64,000 bases of DNA from Actinomycetes bacterium (GCA_025356335.1 JANXUF010000022.1:18901-82900); one strand, 5' to 3'; positions 17,663 to 27,131 are shown, counted from the stretch's first letter. Notes: generated by a model not told the origin, from the letters alone. A program made the numbers and translations.

Positions 17663-17718
17663 GTCGTCTCGATCGGGTGCAGAGCTGGGACTGATGGCGT
17701 TGGTCGACTGCAGCTGAC

Positions 17719-17760
17719 GTGTGCCGGGACGGGCGAGGGAGGGGCACCCATCCCGGACAC
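17719..17760 (-). terminator. intra-operon stem-loop between the binding-protein gene and rhaM
   Basis: GTGTGCCGGGA at 17719-17729 can pair with TCCCGGACAC at 17751-17760, with one bulged base. On the transcribed minus strand it lies just after the binding-protein stop and before rhaM. No U-run follows. Such hairpins after ABC binding-protein genes commonly stabilise the upstream mRNA or partly terminate transcription; here that role is inferred from position. Confidence 0.4.
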
Positions 17761-17772
17761 ATCTGTCATCGA

Positions 17773-18930
17773 CTAGAAGTTGAACTGGTCGATGTTGGAA
17801 GCGTCGAACACGGTCGGCGGGCCGAGGATGACCGAAGGCGTCGCGCCTGCGGGAGCGGCGATCGTGTACTCCTTGAGCTTGCCGGCGGTGAACTTCGAGC
17901 CATCCTTGAGATTGGTCGTGCCAGACGCCAGATTGGCTGCGGCATAACCGGCGAGGTAGCCGAGGTCCGACGGATTCCACAGCATGAAGCCCTTGACAGT
18001 GCCGTCCTTGATGTACGGCTTCATCTGCGATGGCAGGCCGAGACCGGTCAACTTGACCTTGGCAGCGATGTCCTTGTGCGTCGACAGGTACTGGGCTGCG
18101 GTCGAGATGCCGACGGTTGTCGGCGAGATGATGCCGACGAGGTTCGGGTGAGCCGACAGCAGGCCGGTGAGGGCCGTCAACGACTTGGCCGGATCGTCGT
18201 CGCCGTAGACGACGTCGACGAGCTTCATGTTCGGGTACTTGGCAGCCAACTGCTGCTTCATGAAGCCGATCCAGGCGTTCTGGTTCGTGGCCGTGGCGGC
18301 CGCCGACAGGATGGCGATCTCGCCGGTGCTGTTGACAAGGGTCGCCATGTAGTCGACTTCGGCGGTGCCGATGGTTGCGGTATCTGCCTGGTTGATGAAC
18401 AGGTGGTCCGGGCAGTTGTTGTCGGAGTCGAAGGCGACGACCTTGATGCCGGCGGCGACTGCCTGGGCGATCGACGGGCACAGCGCATCGGGATCGTTGG
18501 CAGCGATGACGATGGCGTTGGCCTTGGCGGCGATTGCAGCCTGGATCGACGGAATCTGTGCGGCGGCGGTGTCTTCCGTGCCGCTGCTGACGACGACCTT
18601 GCCGCCGAGTTCTGTCAGTGCGGCTTCGCCGCCCTTGTCAGCCAGTACCTCGTACGGGTTCTGCGTGTCCTTCGGGATGTAGTACACCGTCAGGCCGGAC
18701 TTGATGCCCGTCGCTCCGCCAGCGGCGGCCGTCCCGGCAGCAGTGGTTGTACCGGCGGCAGTGGTTGTACCGGCGGCAGTGGTTGCTCCGGCGGCTGTGG
18801 TTGCCGCGCCCGGGGTGGTTGCCGAACTGCTGCTCTTGGTCGATGAGCCACAGGCGGTGACGCCGATCGCCAGGCAGATGGAGGCGAGAGCGGCACCGCC
18901 CCGGCGACGTGAATGATGGGTGATGGTCAT
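17773..18930 (-). CDS. rhaS: rhamnose ABC transporter, substrate-binding lipoprotein
   Basis: 385 residues. It has a lipoprotein signal with lipobox Cys27 (AIGVTACGSS), then a Ser/Thr/Ala/Gly linker (about 28-72) built from short repeats, and a periplasmic-binding-protein type I fold of the sugar class (NPYEVLADKGGEAALTELGG; AIVIAANDPDALCPSIAQAV; GIKVVAFDSDNNCPDHLFIN). It should capture rhamnose outside the membrane and pass it to the two permeases. Its ATG overlaps the stop of the upstream permease by 4 bases. Rhamnose as ligand is inferred from the operon. Confidence 0.88.
   Translation of the reverse strand: MTITHHSRRRGGAALASICLAIGVTACGSSTKSSSSATTPGAATTAAGATTAAGTTTAAGTTTAAGTAAAGGATGIKSGLTVYYIPKDTQNPYEVLADKGGEAALTELGGKVVVSSGTEDTAAAQIPSIQAAIAAKANAIVIAANDPDALCPSIAQAVAAGIKVVAFDSDNNCPDHLFINQADTATIGTAEVDYMATLVNSTGEIAILSAAATATNQNAWIGFMKQQLAAKYPNMKLVDVVYGDDDPAKSLTALTGLLSAHPNLVGIISPTTVGISTAAQYLSTHKDIAAKVKLTGLGLPSQMKPYIKDGTVKGFMLWNPSDLGYLAGYAAANLASGTTNLKDGSKFTAGKLKEYTIAAPAGATPSVILGPPTVFDASNIDQFNF
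18741..18812. repeat. 18-base tandem repeat in the binding-protein linker
   Basis: About four copies of an 18-base unit (cagtggttgtaccggcgg and variants) start at 18741, 18759, 18777 and 18795. They encode repeats of Thr-Thr-Ala-Ala-Gly-Thr in the linker after the lipid anchor. Length changes would keep the frame. Confidence 0.7.
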
Positions 18931-20054
18931 GCTCGTTGTCCTTCGGTTGTTGTTGTTGTTGGTTGATGAAGATCGGGAGCCCGATGGGCGAGGCGGTCGC
19001 GGTTACGCAGTCGACGGCGCTCACGAAGGCGATGTATGCCGGTGGCGATGTTCGGCAGTACGACACTGATGAGCAGCAAGACGCCAGTGACGATGTTGCG
19101 CACCTGCGCATCGACGTTGCGCAACGTCAATGCCTGTTGGATGCAGGCCATCACCGCCGTGGCGAGCACGACACCAACGATCGACCCGCGGCCGCCGAAG
19201 ATCGAGATGCCGCCGAACAGCACGATGGCGACGACGTTGAGTTCGAGGCCTGTCCCGGCGTCGTAGCGGGATGTCGCGAAGCGCATGGTCCACAGCACCC
19301 CGGCGAACGAGCAGACTGTTCCGGACAGCACGTACAGCATCAGCTTGATGCGCTTGACGCGGATACCGGAGAAGTGCGCGGCTTCTGGCTGCAGGCCGAT
19401 GGCGAAGATCGAACGACCGACGGGCATGGCGTGCAGCACGACGCCGTAGATGATCGCCAGCACGACGAAGCAACCGACCGAGTAGGCGATCTGCGTGTGG
19501 GGGATCGGAATGACGCCGATCTTCGTCAGCGTCGCCGGAAATTTGCCGACCGATTTCGCTCCGAGGATGATCTCGGCGAGGCCGCGGAACAGCGTGAGCG
19601 TGCCGATGGTGACGGCGATCGAAGGCAGGCCCAGTCTGGTCACGAGGACGCCGTTCAGCGCTCCGCCGATCGCGCCGACGACGAGCACAGCGACGATGGC
19701 GAAACCGATCGGCCAACCGTGGAGATACAGATAGCCGAGCAGCGTGCTCGACAACCCGAGCATCGAAGCGACTGACAGATCGATCTCTCCGGTGATGACG
19801 ATCAGCGTGAGCGGCAGCGCCATGATGGCGATCTCACCGATGTTCAGACCGATGTAGAAGAAATTGGTGGCGTTCCAGAAGTTCGTCGTTCGGTGGCCGT
19901 AGATCAGTGCACCGGCGAGGGCCACGACGAGCGCCGATTCCCAGCGGAGCAGTCCACGCCAGGACGATTCGTTCGTCTGAGGGTTCCGTCTGGTGGGTGG
20001 GACCTGCACTGCACCGGAGGCCGCGGTCTGGGGAGGGGTCGTTTCAGACAACAT
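18927..20054 (-). CDS. rhaQ: rhamnose ABC transporter permease (RbsC-like)
   Basis: 375 residues with about nine or ten membrane helices. The sugar-permease pattern of the RbsC/BPD_transp_2 family is clear: LTLIVITGEIDLSVASMLGL, IGGALNGVLVTRLGLPSIAV, and LFGGISIFGGRGSIVGVVLA near the C-terminus. The ATG at 20054 gives MLSETTPPQ and overlaps the previous permease by 11 bases. It overlaps rhaS by 4 bases. It forms the membrane channel together with the sister permease. The Q/P assignment follows gene order and could be reversed. Confidence 0.85.
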   Translation of the reverse strand: MLSETTPPQTAASGAVQVPPTRRNPQTNESSWRGLLRWESALVVALAGALIYGHRTTNFWNATNFFYIGLNIGEIAIMALPLTLIVITGEIDLSVASMLGLSSTLLGYLYLHGWPIGFAIVAVLVVGAIGGALNGVLVTRLGLPSIAVTIGTLTLFRGLAEIILGAKSVGKFPATLTKIGVIPIPHTQIAYSVGCFVVLAIIYGVVLHAMPVGRSIFAIGLQPEAAHFSGIRVKRIKLMLYVLSGTVCSFAGVLWTMRFATSRYDAGTGLELNVVAIVLFGGISIFGGRGSIVGVVLATAVMACIQQALTLRNVDAQVRNIVTGVLLLISVVLPNIATGIHRLRERRRLRNRDRLAHRAPDLHQPTTTTTEGQRA

Positions 20055-21075
20055 GGCGCTCCCCCCGTCCCGATTCGAGGCGTTCGACACGCAACGACAG
20101 CCAGCGATCGAAGGCGATCGCCGCCAGCAGCAGCGCGCCGGCGACGGCCTGGTTCCAGAAGGCCGAGACCTTGGCGGCGACGAGCGCCTGGTTGATCGTG
20201 TTGAGCAGCAGTGCGCCGAGCGCTGCGCCGAAGACGGTGCCGCTGCCACCGAAGATCGCCACCCCACCGACCACGACGGCGGCCACGACGTTCAACTCGT
20301 ATCCGGAACCGCCCGTCGCGTTGACCGTGGCGAACTGGGCGAGGAACAAGGCTCCGCCGAGCCCGGCGAGGCCACCGCTGACCACGAAAGCGGTGAACAC
20401 CCGACGCCCACTCGGTACACCGGCGAGGGTGGCGGCGTCAGGATTCGAGCCGATGGCGTACAGGTCCCGACCGGCGCGGAACGACCGCATGTAGAAGCCG
20501 ACGGCGATGACGATGACGGTGACGATGATCGCCAGCCACGGAATTCCGAAGATGTGCTCGTACCCGACGACCTGGAACGAGTGGGGGATCAACGTCGGGT
20601 CGATCTGCTTGGCGTTGACGATCTCGGCGTCGACGCCGCGGACGATGTACAGCATTGCCAGCGTCACCACCAGGCTCGGCACGCGTGTGACCGTGGTGAT
20701 GATCCCGTTGATTGCGCCGATCAGCACTCCGACGCCGATGCCGACGAGGAAGGCCAGCGCGATCGGTGCGTTCGGGTGGGCGCGGAACAGCGTGCCGACG
20801 AGGTAGGCGGACAACCCGAGAACGGAACCGACAGACAGGTCGACGTTGCGGGTGACGACGACGAGTGTCTGCCCGACGGCGAGCAGGGCGACGAGCGAGG
20901 CTCCGGACAGCAACTGGCGGATGCTGGCTGCGTTGGCGAATTCATGGTTCTTCAGCGTCGTGAATCCGAAGACGATCAGCAACGCCAGCACGATGCTCAG
21001 CTCGCGGGCGCGGAGCAGCAACTCGGAGCGTCTGACGCCCCCAGGGCGGCTGATCGGCGCGACCGTCAGGCTCAT
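20044..21075 (-). CDS. rhaP: rhamnose ABC transporter permease (RbsC-like)
   Basis: 343 residues with many membrane helices. The blocks [40 protein letters not shown] and [20 protein letters not shown] are the RbsC-type permease signatures. The ATG at 21075 overlaps the ATPase stop by 4 bases, and its 3' end overlaps the second permease by 11 bases. Two different permease genes in tandem are typical of rhamnose (RhaP/RhaQ) importers. Confidence 0.85.
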   Translation of the reverse strand: MSLTVAPISRPGGVRRSELLLRARELSIVLALLIVFGFTTLKNHEFANAASIRQLLSGASLVALLAVGQTLVVVTRNVDLSVGSVLGLSAYLVGTLFRAHPNAPIALAFLVGIGVGVLIGAINGIITTVTRVPSLVVTLAMLYIVRGVDAEIVNAKQIDPTLIPHSFQVVGYEHIFGIPWLAIIVTVIVIAVGFYMRSFRAGRDLYAIGSNPDAATLAGVPSGRRVFTAFVVSGGLAGLGGALFLAQFATVNATGGSGYELNVVAAVVVGGVAIFGGSGTVFGAALGALLLNTINQALVAAKVSAFWNQAVAGALLLAAIAFDRWLSLRVERLESGRGERHVV

Positions 21076-22634
21076 GCGGCAGCTCCGACCGTCTGACCGG
21101 TCGCTGCGCGCATGATCGACGCTTCGTCGGCGTCTTTGCGGGCGAATTCGCCGACGAGACGCCCTTCGTGGACGACGAGCACCCGGTCGGCCATGCCGAG
21201 CACCTCGGGCAGTTCGGATGAGATCATCAGCACGGCGATGCCTTGCGAAACCAGTTGATCGAGTAGGCGGTGGACTTCGGCCTTGGTGCCGACGTCGATG
21301 CCGCGTGTCGGTTCGTCGATGATCAGGACGGAAGGATGCCTGGCGAGCCACTTGGCGAGCACGACCTTCTGCTGGTTTCCGCCGGACAGCGTTGACACGG
21401 CATTCTTCATCCTGCCGAACTTCAGTTGCAGGCGCGAGGCCCAGTCGATGGCGAGATTTCGTTCGTCCGAGCGATGAATCAGCCCGTTTCGGCTCAGCCG
21501 TGACAGCGAGGCGAGCGCCACATTGTGGTCGATGCCGAGATCCATCACCAGGCCCTGCTGGCGTCTGTCTTCCGGAACGAAGCCGATGCCGGCAGCCATC
21601 GCCGCCAACGGTGAGCCGTTCGGCAACGGCTTGCCCTCCATGCGGACCGTTCCGGCGTCGTGACGGTCGATGCCGAAGATCGCCCTGGCGATCTCGCTGC
21701 GTCCCGCCCCGACGAGCCCGGCCAGTGCAACGATCTCACCACGTCGAACGTCGAAGGAGACATCGGTGAAGACGCCCTCGCGGGTGAGTCGCTCGACCGA
21801 TAACGCAACGTCGCCGGGGACCGTCGCCGTCTTTGGAAACAACGACTCGAGGTCCCGGCCGACCATCGATCGAATGATGCTGTCGATCGATTCGTCCTCG
21901 ATCAGGGAGGTGCGTACGAAGCGTCCGTCGCGCATGATCGTCATTCGCTGACAGAGCGCGAAGACCTCCTCGAGGCGGTGGGACACGAACAGCACGGCAG
22001 CACTCTCGGCCTGTAAGGCACGTACGACCTCGAACAGACGGTCCACTTCGACGGATGTCAGCGCCGCCGTCGGTTCGTCCATCACGATGACCTTGGCGTC
22101 GAAGGAGATCGCCTTGGCGATCTCGACGATCTGCTGGTCGGCGACCGACAGGCCGCGCGCCGGCCGCGACGGATCGAGTACGACTCCGAGTCGACGGAAG
22201 ACCGCTTCGGCCTGACGTCGCATTTCCACCTTGTCGATACGGCGGAACGAGCTGAGCGGCTGACGTCCCATGAAGATGTTCTCAGCGACGCTGAGATCCG
22301 GGAACAGCGTCGGTTCCTGGTAGATCACCGAAATGCCGACGGCGCGCGACGCTGCCGGACCGTTGAGGACGAGCGTGCGGCCGGCGACGATCAGTTCGCC
22401 GGCGTCGGGCTGGTGGACCCCGGCGAGGATCTTGACGAGCGTCGACTTGCCGGCGCCGTTCTCGCCGAGCAACGCATGCGCTTCGCCCGGATAGAGGGTG
22501 ATCGAACCGTCTTCGAGGGCGCGGACCGAGCCGAACGACTTCGTCGCCTGACGCAGTACGAGCAGTGGTTCCGGTGTATCGGCAGCTGCGGATGCGTGCC
22601 CGTCGAGGGGCTCGTCTCGATTCTCGGTTGACAC
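21072..22634 (-). CDS. rhaT: rhamnose ABC transporter, double ATP-binding subunit
   Basis: 520 residues with two ABC cassettes, as in RbsA/MglA. The first has Walker [10 protein letters not shown], signature [14 protein letters not shown] and Walker [11 protein letters not shown]. The second has a degenerate Walker A region (GLVGAGRSE), signature [16 protein letters not shown] and [11 protein letters not shown] prefer the GTG at 22634 because AGGGGGG lies 6-7 bases upstream; an in-frame ATG at 22673 has no ribosome site. It is the first gene of the 12-gene operon and diverges from the LacI-type regulator. Confidence 0.88.
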   Translation of the reverse strand: MSTENRDEPLDGHASAAADTPEPLLVLRQATKSFGSVRALEDGSITLYPGEAHALLGENGAGKSTLVKILAGVHQPDAGELIVAGRTLVLNGPAASRAVGISVIYQEPTLFPDLSVAENIFMGRQPLSSFRRIDKVEMRRQAEAVFRRLGVVLDPSRPARGLSVADQQIVEIAKAISFDAKVIVMDEPTAALTSVEVDRLFEVVRALQAESAAVLFVSHRLEEVFALCQRMTIMRDGRFVRTSLIEDESIDSIIRSMVGRDLESLFPKTATVPGDVALSVERLTREGVFTDVSFDVRRGEIVALAGLVGAGRSEIARAIFGIDRHDAGTVRMEGKPLPNGSPLAAMAAGIGFVPEDRRQQGLVMDLGIDHNVALASLSRLSRNGLIHRSDERNLAIDWASRLQLKFGRMKNAVSTLSGGNQQKVVLAKWLARHPSVLIIDEPTRGIDVGTKAEVHRLLDQLVSQGIAVLMISSELPEVLGMADRVLVVHEGRLVGEFARKDADEASIMRAATGQTVGAAA

Positions 22635-22681
22635 GTCGATCCCCCCTGGGTCGTCGTCGGCCCCGGAGGGCATGAACGGCG

Positions 22682-22704
22682 TTGAATCGATTGAAACGAT
22701 TCAA
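22682..22704. promoter_or_regulatory. LacI-family operator, overlapping palindromes
   Basis: TTGAATCG at 22682-22689 is mirrored by CGATTCAA at 22697-22704. Inside it, TTGAAACGATTCAA (22691-22704) is also a near-palindrome with the central CG typical of LacI-family operators. It lies between the divergent ATPase and regulator genes, 48 bases from the first and 52 from the second, where it could control both. The link to the adjacent regulator is inferred. Confidence 0.7.
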
Positions 22705-22756
22705 TTTCGGAGAACGATAAACCCCAACAGGGAGGCTGTCAAGTAGTTTCTGTGTT

Positions 22757-23773
22757 GTGACGCGGCAGCCGGACATTCGAGATGTCGCAGACCATGCAGG
22801 TGTTTCGGTCGGAACGGTGTCGAATGTCCTGAACCGACCTGACCTCGTCGCTGCCGGAACAAGGCAGCGTGTCGAGGATGCCGTGACCGCTCTTCGGTAC
22901 GTTCGCAACGAATCGGCGCGGCAACTTCGCAGAGGTCAGAGCCGCACGATCGGGCTCATCGTTCCGGATATCGGCAACCCGTTCTTCACCGACGTCGCCC
23001 GCGGGATCGAGGACGTCACCAGTGCCGCCGACGCCCTGCTGATCGTCTGCGACAGCGACAATGGCGCCGACAAGGAGGAGCGATACCTGACGATGCTCGC
23101 CGAGCAACAGGTCCTCGGCGTGCTCCACGTTCCTGTTGGTTCGCCTGCCGGGGCAATCACCCGTCTCCGTGAACGGGGGATCCCACTCGTCCTGCTGGAC
23201 TACAAGGGGGCCTCTCGCAAACAGTGCTCCGTGTCGGTCAATGACGTGGCGGGAGGCGAGATGGCCGTCAGGCATCTGCTCGACATCGGCCACAAACGGG
23301 TCGGCTTCGTCGGTGCCGAGAGCAAGCCGGTGCCACAGGTGGTCGACCGACTCGCAGGGGCCCGCAAGGCGATGGCCGACCGCAAGCGCCCTGCGGGCGC
23401 GTTGGTGATTCTGCCGACCCCCTCGCTGAACGTCGCTGGTGGCATCGCTGCGGCACGCTCGCTGCTCGACATCGCACCGCTGCGGCGGCCGACGGCAGTC
23501 TCGTGCGTCAACGACCTGTTGGCGATCGGCATGATGCAGGAACTGCTGAGCAGGGGGATGCGGATTCCCGGGGATGTCGCCGTGGTCGGTTACGACGACA
23601 TCGGTTTCGCCGAGGCACTCGCCGTCCCGCTCTCCTCGGTCCGTCAGCCGCGACACCAGCTCGGTCGGCGCGCCGCTGAACTGCTGATCGACGAAGCGAC
23701 GAATGAAGATCACCGGCACGAGCGCGTCGTCTTCGAGCCGGAGCTGATCGTCCGCGAATCCAGCAACGGATGA
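22757..23773 (+). CDS. LacI-family transcriptional regulator of the rhamnose operon
   Basis: 338 residues. The N-terminal helix-turn-helix and hinge, IRDVADHAGVSVGTVSNVLN with LRYVRNESARQLRRGQSRTI, are classical LacI. A periplasmic-binding-like effector domain follows (GLIVPDIGNPFFTDVARGIE; HKRVGFVGA; VAVVGYDDIGFAEALAVPLS). It starts at GTG 22757 and is divergent from the rhamnose operon. It should repress that operon until a rhamnose-derived ligand binds. The ligand (rhamnose, rhamnulose or another intermediate) is not visible in the sequence. Confidence 0.9.
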   Translation: MTRQPDIRDVADHAGVSVGTVSNVLNRPDLVAAGTRQRVEDAVTALRYVRNESARQLRRGQSRTIGLIVPDIGNPFFTDVARGIEDVTSAADALLIVCDSDNGADKEERYLTMLAEQQVLGVLHVPVGSPAGAITRLRERGIPLVLLDYKGASRKQCSVSVNDVAGGEMAVRHLLDIGHKRVGFVGAESKPVPQVVDRLAGARKAMADRKRPAGALVILPTPSLNVAGGIAAARSLLDIAPLRRPTAVSCVNDLLAIGMMQELLSRGMRIPGDVAVVGYDDIGFAEALAVPLSSVRQPRHQLGRRAAELLIDEATNEDHRHERVVFEPELIVRESSNG

Positions 23774-23813
23774 GCCGAGCTGTCAGCAGCCCGGCTCGCA
23801 GGTGCTGACCGAA

Positions 23814-23838
23814 GCAGCGGTGAGAGGATGACCGCTGC
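23814..23838 (+). terminator. hairpin after the LacI-type gene
   Basis: GCAGCGGT at 23814-23821 pairs perfectly with ACCGCTGC at 23831-23838 across a 9-base loop. It lies 41 bases after the regulator stop and before the MgtC-like gene. It has no U-run, so termination is only suggested. Confidence 0.4.
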
Positions 23839-23868
23839 GTGCGAGCCCATCGGCCGTAATCTTGCCGG

Positions 23869-24390
23869 GTGAACACGACGCTGAGCAACCTCGATGCCGT
23901 GCTCCGGCTGCTCGTCGCAGCCGGCCTCGGATCGGTGATCGGCTGGGAGCGGCAATTCCGCGGGCACCCGGTCGGTGACCGGACGTTCTCGCTCGTCTGT
24001 GTCGGAGCTGCCGCGTTCACGATTGCGGCGATCCCATTTCCGGCTGACGCCGGCAAGGTGATCGCCGGCATCGTCACTGGCGTCGGATTCATCGGCGGTG
24101 GTCTCGTCTTTCGCCAGCCGATCACGACCGACGTACACGGGACGGCAACCGAGGTCCACGGAATGACGACTGCAGTCGGTATGTGGGCGATGGTGGCAGT
24201 CGGGGTGCTCTCCGGTATCGGCAGAATGCTGCTCGCTTCGCTCACAGCCGTACTGGTCCTGTTCATCCTCGAACTCCGACACCTGCCAGGCGTGAGCCGG
24301 CTCGACGCACGTCGCTTCATGTCCGGCCACCGTCAGGATGACGATCCGCCCAAGGGAATGGGACCTGACTGGAGGGAAACAGGATTGTGA
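23869..24390 (+). CDS. MgtC/SapB-family membrane protein
   Basis: 173 residues with four or five membrane helices. LLVAAGLGSVIGWERQFRGH, GIVTGVGFIGGGLVFRQ and EVHGMTTAVGMWAMVAVGVL are MgtC-family signatures. It lacks the long C-terminal cytosolic domain of virulence MgtC. Family members are linked to magnesium homeostasis, membrane potential or acid tolerance; the role here is unknown. It starts at GTG 23869, and its stop overlaps the next gene by 4 bases (GTGA). Confidence 0.85.
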   Translation: MNTTLSNLDAVLRLLVAAGLGSVIGWERQFRGHPVGDRTFSLVCVGAAAFTIAAIPFPADAGKVIAGIVTGVGFIGGGLVFRQPITTDVHGTATEVHGMTTAVGMWAMVAVGVLSGIGRMLLASLTAVLVLFILELRHLPGVSRLDARRFMSGHRQDDDPPKGMGPDWRETGL

Positions 24391-25040
24391 GCGACACGGA
24401 GGTGAGGCCGCTCGCCTCGGTCGCCGGCGCGTGTGCGGTGTTGTTCGTACTGTTGGCCTTTGCCGCTCACCATGCCGGAAACCTGCCGTTCGACCGGGCG
24501 ATCGACTCTGCGCTGTACCGGGTCCAGGGAACGCGCGGGCACAAGGTGGCGACGGCCGCCACATTCTTCGGTTCAGCCCCAGGCGTCGCGCTCGTCGGTA
24601 TTTCCGTCGCCATCTGGCTGAGTCTCCGCCGGAGGGTGATCGTCGCCGTGTTCGTCATCGCCGCACCGATCGTTGCGGCAGTCGCCGAGACGCTCGCCAA
24701 GAAGGCGGTCGACCGCTTCGCCGAACCCACGGGTATCGGCGATCAGTTCCGCAACCAGCACTTTCCATCGGGGCACGTCGCCGGATTCACGGCGCTCGCC
24801 GTCGCCGTCGTCCTCGTCGCCTCGCTGCAGGCGCTTGGTGGCGCGAGTGCGCGGCTCGGCCTGCTGTCGGCCGCTGCGTTCGCCGGCGTCGTGCTGGTGG
24901 CAGTCTCGCGTATCAGCCTCGGCGCACATTTCTTCACCGACACGGTCGGGGGTTTCTTGCTGGGCACGGGAATCAGTTGTTCCCTCGCCGCTGCGTTGAT
25001 TCGTTTCAGCCCGCCGTCGCACCCCGGCGTTCGCTTGTGA
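24387..25040 (+). CDS. PAP2-family membrane phosphatase
   Basis: 217 residues with about six membrane helices. The acid-phosphatase motifs are present: KKAVDRFAEP (a variant of KxxxxxxRP), FPSGHVAG and SRISLGAHFFTDTVGG. It should remove phosphate from a lipid phosphate, for example undecaprenyl or phosphatidyl glycerophosphate, at the outer face of the membrane. It overlaps the MgtC-like gene (GTGA) and converges with the sensor kinase, overlapping its 3' end by 35 bases. Confidence 0.87.
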   Translation: MSDTEVRPLASVAGACAVLFVLLAFAAHHAGNLPFDRAIDSALYRVQGTRGHKVATAATFFGSAPGVALVGISVAIWLSLRRRVIVAVFVIAAPIVAAVAETLAKKAVDRFAEPTGIGDQFRNQHFPSGHVAGFTALAVAVVLVASLQALGGASARLGLLSAAAFAGVVLVAVSRISLGAHFFTDTVGGFLLGTGISCSLAAALIRFSPPSHPGVRL

Positions 25041-26442
25041 GTACGCCTGCGCGCATGCCGTCACCGTCGATCGGTGTGTGGTCCAGGGGGAGGCGAATGA
25101 CCATCCGGGCGCCGGTCATCGGGGCGATCGTGCCGTCCGTGGCGGCGATCGTTCCGCCGTGCATCGAAATGATGTCACGCACGATGGCCAGTCCGAGCCC
25201 GCTCCCTCCGTCATCGGTCGCCCGAGCGTCGTCCAGTCGGGTGAAACGTTCGAAGACGTACTCCCGCTTGTCCACCGGAATGCCGCTTCCGTCATCCACG
25301 ACCTCGATCACCGCCTGGTCGTGATCGACGTGCAGTGAGACATCGACCCGCCCGACAGCATGGCGGTCTGCATTGTCGACGAGGTTTCCCACAGCCCGGG
25401 TGAGATGGTCGGCAACGCCGACGACGATGACCGGCGAGGTCGGAACGTCGACGCGATGGACGACCTGGGCGTTCGAGCGCCGCTGGCTCATCGCCTTGCG
25501 GACCGAGCCCGAGAGGTCGAACGCCATGACGACCGTCGCTCTGGCGTCGATCCTCGCCATGCCGAGCAGGTCTCGGACGAGGTGGTCGAGGCGATCGAGT
25601 TCGGCGAGCAGGTCCGGCTCGGCCTCGCGCATCGTCACACCCGCCGGATCGGTCGAGGCGACTTCGATCTGCGTCCTCAGCGATGTCAGCGGACTGCGCA
25701 GTTCGTGGGACGCATCGGCGACGAAACGACGTTGGCGGGACATCGCCTGCTCGACTCTGGCGAGCATCGCGTTCATCGTCGTCGCCAGTTCGCCGATCTC
25801 GTCATCGACGGCGGCAGCCGGCACTCGACGGCTGAGATCCGACTCGCCGATCGACGAGACCTGCGCCGTGATCTGGTGCACTGGACGCAGGGCGCGCTTG
25901 GTCGTCCTCCAGGCAATCAGGCCGACGAGTCCGACCAAAAACGGTAGGGCGATCAGCAGGTCCCGCGTGACTGCCGAGACCGTGCTGTCCGTCGGTTTCA
26001 ACGATTCGCCGGCAAAGACGAATACCGCCTCGCCCGAAATCGTGGCGCTGACGGCTGCCACACGGAACGGCTCGGATGCGCCGTTTCCGAGCCGGCCGAC
26101 CGTGAATACCTGCACCTGCGGCGTCGCCTTCTGCAGTGAGACCGCCGGGCTGTCCTCGGCGTTCTCGGTTCGCGACAGCACGGTGCCGGTCGTCGAGACC
26201 ACCTGGATGAAGGTGTCGGTATCGCCAGGGAAACTCAATGACTGCGGGATGTTCTGCAGTGCGACCACGTCGTTGACGCGGTTGATCGCAGTTTGATCGA
26301 CGGCGTCGGTCAGGCGCGTCCGCAGGATCGACACGAATGCCGCTGCGCCGAAGCCGAAGGCACCAGCGACAACCAGCATCGCGACCGCAGTGGTGCGGGC
26401 ACGTACCGACCGAGGAAGGAGGAATCGTGGCTTATGCGGCAT
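25006..26442 (-). CDS. sensor histidine kinase
   Basis: 478 residues. Helices near 16-40 and 160-180 flank an extracytoplasmic sensor region. An HAMP domain follows (LRPVHQITAQVSSIGESDLS), then the phospho-acceptor His246 in ADASHELRSPLTSLRTQIE and the ATPase blocks GNLVDNADRHA, DDGSGIPVDKREYVFERF and GSGLGLAIVRDI. The ATG at 26442 overlaps the response regulator by 11 bases; an alternative GTG/ATG further upstream is possible. Layout and order resemble MprB/TcrY-type systems. The signal is unknown. Confidence 0.9.
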   Translation of the reverse strand: MPHKPRFLLPRSVRARTTAVAMLVVAGAFGFGAAAFVSILRTRLTDAVDQTAINRVNDVVALQNIPQSLSFPGDTDTFIQVVSTTGTVLSRTENAEDSPAVSLQKATPQVQVFTVGRLGNGASEPFRVAAVSATISGEAVFVFAGESLKPTDSTVSAVTRDLLIALPFLVGLVGLIAWRTTKRALRPVHQITAQVSSIGESDLSRRVPAAAVDDEIGELATTMNAMLARVEQAMSRQRRFVADASHELRSPLTSLRTQIEVASTDPAGVTMREAEPDLLAELDRLDHLVRDLLGMARIDARATVVMAFDLSGSVRKAMSQRRSNAQVVHRVDVPTSPVIVVGVADHLTRAVGNLVDNADRHAVGRVDVSLHVDHDQAVIEVVDDGSGIPVDKREYVFERFTRLDDARATDDGGSGLGLAIVRDIISMHGGTIAATDGTIAPMTGARMVIRLPLDHTPIDGDGMRAGVLTSERRGATAG

Positions 26443-27109
26443 CCGCGACGAGACGGTAGCCGGAGCCACGTACCGTGCGGAGGCTGTTCCGCTCGAAGTC
26501 CTTGTCGATCTTGCGGCGCAGATTGGAGATATGGACTTCGACGTTGTTCGGGGCGCCGTCGAAAGCGAAATCCCAGGCGTGAGCCAGCAGGTCCGACTTC
26601 GAGACGACCTCGGACTGACGGCGGGCGAGATACTCCAGAATCGAGAACTCCTTGGCCGTCAATTCGATCTCCCGGCCGTCACGTCGCACCGAGCGAGTCG
26701 CCGGATCGATCTGGATATCGCCGACGCTGAGCACGCTCGGACGCTCGCGGCTCCCCCGGCGGAGCAGGGCCCGAAGCCTGGCTTCGAGAACGACGAAGGA
26801 GAACGGCTTCGACAGGAAGTCGTCGGCTCCTGTGTCGAGCGCCTCTGCCTCGTCGAGTTCGCCGTCCTTGGCGGTCAGCATCAGGATCGGCGTCCAATTG
26901 CCCTTTTCGCGGAGCTCGGCGCACACCTGGAAGCCGTTGACACCCGGCAGCATGATGTCGAGGACAATGGCGTCATAGGGGTGTTCGCCGGCGAGCCACA
27001 GCGCCTGCTTGCCGTCCATGGCGATGTCGACCGCAAACCCGGCAAGCTCCAAACCACGGCGCAATGCGGCGGCGAGGCGCTTTTCATCTTCAACAACGAG
27101 CAGTCTCAT
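26432..27109 (-). CDS. OmpR-family response regulator
   Basis: 225 residues. The receiver domain has the acidic pair in VVEDEKR, phospho-acceptor Asp51 (VLDIMLPGVNGF), and Lys101 in FLSKPFSF. The C-terminal winged helix carries ELTAKEFSILEYLARRQSEV and NNVEVHISNLRRKIDKDF, which define the OmpR/PhoB class. It starts at the ATG at 27109 and overlaps the kinase gene, which is downstream in the same operon. Repeated CTTCAG elements upstream suggest autoregulation. Confidence 0.92.
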   Translation of the reverse strand: MRLLVVEDEKRLAAALRRGLELAGFAVDIAMDGKQALWLAGEHPYDAIVLDIMLPGVNGFQVCAELREKGNWTPILMLTAKDGELDEAEALDTGADDFLSKPFSFVVLEARLRALLRRGSRERPSVLSVGDIQIDPATRSVRRDGREIELTAKEFSILEYLARRQSEVVSKSDLLAHAWDFAFDGAPNNVEVHISNLRRKIDKDFERNSLRTVRGSGYRLVADAA

Positions 27110-27131
27110 GCCACGAGTTTGCTCCCGATGG

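Noticed and set aside
18741..18812. Tandem repeats considered as a CRISPR array
   Set aside because: The units are 18 bases, contiguous, without spacers, and encode a Thr/Ala/Gly linker.
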